Source of the DNA: Atherix ibis
Taxonomy: Eukaryota; Arthropoda; Insecta; Diptera; Athericidae
Direction of reading: 5' to 3'
NCBI GenBank assembly: GCA_958298945.1
Contig: OY282607.1
Coordinates: 90,775,270-90,839,269, forward strand
Length of the DNA: 64,000 bases
Shown: positions 57,891 through 64,000 of the stretch, one piece after another
Position numbering within the stretch: position 1 is the stretch's first letter
Layout of the letters: every line of letters begins with the position of its first letter
Program-made: the position numbers and the translations under genes
Notes under the pieces: model-generated
What the model saw: the letters and a program-made list of their open reading frames with translations, nothing else
Databases searched by the model: none
Told to the model about the DNA's origin: nothing

Positions 57891-60800
57891 TTGATAAAAC
57901 GTCATCAAATTTGCATTATTATTCAATTTTTCTATTAAAACAAGATACATTTTGCGAGATTTTAATTATGAAAAAGGTTTCCACGAAATTTCTACATCGA
58001 TTCTCATTGTCCCTTTTTATTATGTGTCATTTTCAAATAACGATAATTTAGCCAATTACTAAAAAATTCTCTCTCATAACAAAATCAATAAACTAAGTTA
58101 TTTAGCAACCCTAATATTTTTATCAACCCCAATTTGATTGAAAAAATAAGTCTGCAATAATTTTTAACCGAATACGCACAGAAGAAAAAACAGTTTTATA
58201 GAAAATGGTTCTTTGTTTTATGGGTGAAACTATAAAAAAAAAAGAACGTTTAATAGGAGACCATCATTTATATTTGAAAATTAATTTGGATATTTCTTCT
58301 TTTATTATTTAGTTTTTTATTTTTTGGTCCCTTTTTCATAATAGAAAATTTCCATATCGATTACACTCTGATTATATCCTTCAATTATTTAACAAAATAA
58401 GATAGAATAGTTAGAGAATAAGTGTAATAGGTAGAAAATGATGGTGAAACCTTTCTACTCGAATGAATGGAAGATCCTTTTTCGATTTTATTGAAGGTTA
58501 ACACTTGAAAAGGAGACATCGACTTGTACACAAACGTTTCGATCGTTTTGAATAGAATTTGAATAAGTTGTGTTCATCGTTTGTGCGAAACATTTACGAT
58601 TCCTTTCGTCAGCTTTTATAGGCTTCCTTTTTGACTTTGCTCAGCATTCCTCAATATGGCTTAGCAGTTGTCCCTGTTAAATCTCTTTTGACGAAGACGT
58701 TGAATCTTTTTTACAATTCTTCTCCATCCGGAATATTTGTTTTATTGGTATTTTCTTGGAAATTCTTTATATTTTTCACTTTTAGAGACTGGTTGGTCGG
58801 TTGGCTTGAGAAAAGTTGATGGTGGAAAAATTCCATTCGATTTGCTTGCTGTCGATTACCCGATAAGCGTTATTGTCAATTCGTTAGAGTTACACTATGA
58901 AAAGTACGATTTGAATGGATGTCGTCATTATTTGTTGAATAGAAGATTCGAAACGCTTCAAATTGAAAGAGCGTCAAGTGTTAGTTCAGTAAACACTCAG
59001 CACACTCAGCACATCATTTGGAAATTCATACGGAACGCTTTCATTACTTTGCGGTTGGATTATTCGGGATGGGTTGTATCGCCATCCAAACGTATATATA
59101 TCCTGCGATAAGATAAAATAGGTCGTAGTGACAACGAACGTGACGTTACGATTGAAACGAAACACAAAAAGCATCCCTTTTCCGTTTTCAAAATACGATT
59201 GACTTAAATCCCTTCACCTAATTCTGAATTTATGAGAAAGTTCGAACAAGTTTTCGATAGCAAGGATATTGCTTTGTTCTAAATGTATTCTCAAAATTCA
59301 TCCCTTTTCCTTTTTGGCACCCCTTCAATTAGAAATTCTCAAACAATAAAATTGTATACAAAATCATTCTACCCCGATTATACTGTTCAGGTGAATACAC
59401 TAGGTCCGATAGTCCTGACCAAATGTGAAAACATTGAAAGGACGACTGAGTGTCTCGACAAAGCCAAGTGATAATTCTAATCGGCAATTCTATTAATGGG
59501 TGGCAGCTTAAGAGTTATGTTGCGGACACGTTTTAGGGCTCGTCGCTAAATTAGGGGATACTGAACTGATGCCATGGACCATCGAAAATGTCCTTTCAGT
59601 TATTTATGTGAATGTTTGTTAAAATGTAATTGAGAAAATGAACCAAACTAGGGTTAGATTTAGATTGATCCGAATCCGATCCTATTCAGCTCATTTGAGT
59701 GTCACTCGCCCTCAGAACTTTGTTACCGTAAATACGGTACAAGCAATCACATCACAACAATTCTCGTATTTCAGACGTTTTAACGATGACCATTTTATAT
59801 AGGGGTGATACAAGAGAAGAGGTGGAGGGGTACATTTTCATTCGGTTCATTCATTTAGTTGTTGGTAAAACTTTTCTGAAATTAGAAAGGACGATTGAGC
59901 ACGCATTGTCATAATATATACCCACTTATCACCCTCCTTCCAATTTGCAAATTACGAGCATGTATTTGGGCAGCTTCAGTTTCAGTTGAGTCCTTTTTAT
60001 ATCTGGTCGACCTGTTCAAACATGTTGTCATCCGGTCAAAGGGCAAGAATAGATACCATATTGGATATAGTGGATAAAGGAGTAAGGACGCGGGATGGTC
60101 TAAGTTACATTTCCGTTCGATTTGAGAATATATTGTTGAAATTTCGGTCGAGCCTAATGGAGCCCATTAAATGATTACATTTCCTCCTTCAAGCTTCAAT
60201 TCCATTTATTCCGAAGTGAATGAGTGTTTTGTGTTTGGTAAAATAGTATTCGAATTGTACGATACTGCCCAGTATAGTTCTAACTATTCATCCGTCCTCT
60301 ATCCCCTCACCACAATTATCGTCGTCCGTATTCTTATCCTTATTCACATACTCCTTTCTCTATATATGAGACGTCCTTTGCTCTTTTATTTCATTTCTGA
60401 CAAGGTAGGCGGAAATATACCGAAAACTAAACACCAATCGGTGTATCCTTACTGTTAAGGATGCTATCCATTCCATACGTGATCTTACTTTATATTTTTA
60501 TATATAATACGAGTATTTTTCTTCGTCCTTTTTTTTATTGTTGGTTTTATTCTGTATTATTTTTTTCTTCTTCTTCAATAGTCAACATTTTGGAAATCCT
60601 GAAGAAGAAAAGTAATTATTGTAGAAGGACGAAAGTGTTTTTTTACAGGATTTGGTTTTTGGTAATTCTAGTCGGAAAAGTCTTTAAATAAAATTTTCAC
60701 AATAAGAACTCTTTAGAGATTCACTTTTCTATATTCGAAATCGATTTTCTATTTGGGAAAAAATTGTCTAAACGTCAATATTAATCCTTGCAAATAGCAA

Positions 60801-61735
60801 CGAAACTGAAAATATTCTTTGTCTATTAAATGTGCACGTGTTGATGCTTTCAGCTATAAGATAGCGTCTTCGTATAGCGACGGCACTTACGATAAAGACT
60901 GAATAGAGAATATCGAAATTTTTGTCTCCTGACTAAGACGAAAAGACCAGAAGGACGATAGTTTAGTGCAGTATAAATTTCGGTATGACACCACCACCGA
61001 ACAGAAGGGAATTATGGAAACAAAACCTTTTCCTATTTTGTCTACGAGGATAATATAAGCCGTATTGGTTTACTGCTGTGGCAATAGGCAATCGGGGAGT
61101 AGGATTGGAATTCACAAATATCCCCTTTCGATGGTAAATTACCATTTATACGAGCCTACACAACGGTAATTAATTATTTGTGAAGCCATACGGATGGCTT
61201 AATTGAATCCCATTATGTGTGTGCAAATAACTCTGGCCCCCATTTGGTTTTGTGTAGTTTATTTGCCGAAAACGATATCATTTCAAACTTTGGGGATTCC
61301 ACTTTGGTAAATATTGTTTGTGAAAATTGTGTCTCTCCGTTTGGCTATGTTTTAGTCAAGAAACTAGAAGATTAGTTCTTGTCAATATGTTTTCATTTGT
61401 GTTGTAGTTTTATGTCTTAGTGACTCCTATTGCTATCTTATTAAGTCAAAACTTTTTGTCTACGAATGAGCAAAAGGAAAAATCCATACACCCCATTCAC
61501 ATTCTGATTGTTCAAATGTGGAATTCTAAATTAACTGTGGAAGCCAAAGAAGTGCAGGTTAAAATCTCTGTTCAATTTTGTCTTTTGTAATTTGATATTA
61601 TATTCATTAAAAGTTGTCAATATTATGGAAATATTTTTAAAAGAATGCAACGAAAATGGAAGAAACCATTTGGAATTTATAAGAAAAGAAGTAAAATTTT
61701 TACCCTTCAATAAGAATCATAAAAATTGCAAAAAG
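57891..61735. other. Mostly unique stretch, no gene supported
   Basis: The longest frame (58737-59111) begins in a T-rich tract and is unrecognised; a TTTTAG acceptor-like site lies at about 58788. Other frames here are 60-95 codons and unrecognised. No repeats or RNA genes are visible. This could be intron or intergenic. Confidence 0.4.
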
Positions 61736-61739
61736 AAAA

Positions 61740-63595
61740 TTATTTTAATCAGCGCTATCTTTTGTGACTTTTCGCTTTAAATAATCATAAAAATGGAAAC
61801 AAAAAAAATTATGACTACCATCTTTTACCAATTTAGACTTTCACCTTTGAATGTTCATTAGAATTTCAAAAAGAACTTCATCAGCGCCATTTTTTGCTCG
61901 TTAACATAAAAATTGTATAAGAAATTTTTTAATCAGCGCCATCTTTTGTGCATTTAGACTTTTAGAGTCCAGTTACAAGAAATTCTTGATCAGCGCCATC
62001 TTTTGCACAGTTATCATAAAAATTGTTTTAGGAACGCCATCTTTTGTCTCTTTAGACTCTGAATAATCATAAAAATTGCAACAGAAAAATTATTGATCAC
62101 CGCTATCTCTTGGCCATTTAAAATTTTTTCTTTGAATAATCATAAAAATCGAACAACACATTTTTATTTACAATATCAGAGCCATTTTTTGTCAATTTAG
62201 TAATCATAAAAATTGCTTTAAAAATTGGTTTATGAACGCCATCTTTTGTCAATTTACACTTTCACCTTTGAATATTCGTAGAAATTACAAAAAAAAACTA
62301 CTTCCATCATCGCCATCTTTGGTGCATTTAGAGTTTTACTGTCCACTTAGAAAAATTGTAAAAAACAATTTTTAATCAGCGCCATCTTTTGTCTAGTTGT
62401 CATAAAAATTGCATAAAAAATGGTTCTATGAGCGCCATCTTTTGTCTTTTTAAACTACGAATAATCATAAAAATTGCAACAAAAAAATAATTGATCAGGC
62501 CATTCAGAATTTTCTCTTTGAATAATCATAAAAATTGCACAAAAAATTGATTTGTGAGCGCCATCTTTTGTCCATTTACAATTTCACCTTTCAATATTCA
62601 AATAATTTTTTTTATGAGACTTTGACCTTCCACTTATTATGAAAATTGCAACAGAAATTTTATTTCATCAGCGCCATCTTTTGTTCCTTTTTTGCTTCTT
62701 CTTCAAATAATCTTAAAATAACATTTTTGATCGCCATCTTTTGTCTCTTTAAACTCTAAACTTTGCATATTCAGAAAAATTGCAAAACAAATTCCTATCA
62801 GCGCCATCTCTTGGCCATTTAGACTTTTCTCTCTGAGTCATCATAAAAATTGCACAAAAAAAATTCCTTTTTCGGCCATCTTTTGCGCATTAATACTTTT
62901 ACTTTTGAATAATCATTCAAAATATTGCAAAAATAATATCTTTATGAGCACCTTCGTTCGTCTATTTAGATTTTAACATTTCAGTTATTATAAAAATTGC
63001 AAAAGAAATTTTTTTTCTTATTCAAATAATCATGAAACTTGGTTTATGATCGCCATCTTTTGTCTGTTTAAACTCTGACCTTTTAATATTCATAAAAATT
63101 AAAAAAAAAAAAAATCCCATCAGCGCCATCCTTGGTCCATTTCGACTTTTACCTCTCAGCTATCATAGAAATTAGAAAAAAAAATTATTGCTTAGCGCCA
63201 TCTCTTGGCCATTTACACTTTTCTCTCGGAATCATCATAAAAATTGCAAAAAAAATTCCTTTTTCTGCCATCTTTTGCCCATTAATACTTTTACTTTTGA
63301 ATAATCATTCAAAATATTGCAAAAATAATTTTTTTATGAGCACCATCGTTCGTCTATTTAGACTTAAACATTTGAGTTATTATAAAAATTGCAAAAGAAA
63401 TTATTTTTCTTATTCAAATAATTGGTTTGTGATCGCCATCGTTCGTCTACTTAGACTCTGACCTTTAGAATATTCATAAAAATTGCACACAAAAAAATTA
63501 CCATCAACGCCATCTTTGGTCCATTTAGATTTTCACCTCTCAGCTGTTATAGAAATTACAAAAAAAAATTACTCAGCGCCATCTTTTGCCAATTG
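61740..63595. repeat. ~70-bp tandem array with GCGCCATCTTTTG
   Basis: About 27 units occur, each with (A/C)GCGCCATCTTTTGTC or a variant (GCGCCATCTCTTGGCC, CGCCATCTTTGGTCC), then ATTTAGACTTTTACCTTTGA and ATAATCATAAAAATTGC. Spacing is irregular, about 55-85 bp. A longer duplication of about 394 bp joins 62801-63060 with 63195-63450. The unit core is the reverse complement of AGATGGCGC. Confidence 0.88.
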
Positions 63596-64000
63596 ACCAA
63601 ATCGAAAATTTCAACAACAATTTGGTCGTTTTTTTAACAATATAATCTTCTCTTATTTCTTGATGTTTAAAATGATCTAAATTATAATATTACTAAACTA
63701 AAAGAATATAAAATAAAATAATAAACCAACAAGTTTGCTTATAAAATATTTTCATCCAAATTGAATTTGAAGAAGAAAATTTGAATAGTCTTTGAGAGAA
63801 GAAAATATTTTTTTTATTTAAACTTTTCTACTTACTAAGTAACCTGAAATCCTTGATGATTTTCTTCTGAAGCATACCTTCTCTTCTGTCGCCTCCTGAA
63901 CGAATCGTGAATAAAAGTTTTGCAAAAAACGATTACGTCTAGTCGGATTGACGTCTTTTGTAATTGCATACGCTTTCATATTTTATTAACGATGAAAATA
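63596..64000. other. AT-rich right edge, possible minus-strand microexon
   Basis: On the minus strand 63878-63895 is framed by an acceptor-like TTCAG and a donor-like GTATGC and would encode EATEEK. With only 18 bases and no partner exons this is not called. Nothing else is visible. Confidence 0.3.

Noticed and set aside
58737..59111. 124-codon frame
   Set aside because: Unrecognised, begins in T-rich DNA, and no partner exon or terminus was seen. A TTTTAG site alone is not enough.

Overview
The window looks like AT-rich nuclear DNA of an insect, most likely a dipteran. The grounds are several mariner-family DNA transposons with TA target sites, a decayed R1/jockey-like non-LTR retrotransposon, GT-AG introns with T-rich acceptors, and long satellite-like arrays. 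No bacterial gene organisation, tRNA, rRNA or CRISPR array was seen. Nearly all long open frames lie in low-complexity or repeat DNA and are not genes.

The only host coding sequence I can support is a chain of three in-phase exons on the plus strand at 31164-31286, 31540-31575 and 34855-34881 (41, 12 and 9 codons). They encode part of a Ser/Arg/Asp-rich, probably disordered stretch of a larger protein that I do not recognise. The two short exons are microexons, and much of the window is probably intron or flank of this gene.

Layout. 1-1.8 kb: unique AT-rich DNA with G-runs. 1.8-3.6 kb: two remnants of a mariner-like family, here called family D. 3.6-5.06 kb: a degenerate satellite. 5.17-6.90 kb: two different deleted mariners abutting at a shared TATA. 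6.9-9.05 kb: unique DNA with a Z-DNA-like tract. 9.06-11.9 kb: a second block of the first satellite, whose right part duplicates the first. 14.87-16.16 kb: a near full-length mariner with terminal repeats, nested in a family-D terminus. 18.46-19.77 kb: an array with a period of about 65 bp. 22.4-23.1, 28.3-29.7 and 34.0-34.6 kb: three blocks of one ~320-bp repeat family. 31.2-34.9 kb: the exons, with an intron full of repeats carrying a CTCF-like word. 37.4-41.8 kb: a decayed retrotransposon on the minus strand, whose reverse-transcriptase segment has been amplified into a tandem array of two alternating subtypes (~826-bp dimer). 43.95-45.69 kb: a family-D element with internal triplication. 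47.4-48.65 kb: a ~522-bp tandem duplication and another family-D remnant. 51.15-51.63 kb: a 15-bp minisatellite of 32 units with no indels. 53.7-54.3 kb: a short family-D copy. 55.5-57.9 kb: an array with ~30-bp units, containing an exact 239-bp higher-order repeat. 61.7-63.6 kb: another array built around GCGCCATCTTTTG.

The most interesting signals are (i) the satellite born from an internal piece of a retrotransposon RT gene and (ii) the recurrence of an ATGGCGC core, close to CTCF or YY1/Pho motifs, in otherwise unrelated repeat arrays. Protein functions rest on recognised family motifs. Regulatory readings are inference.
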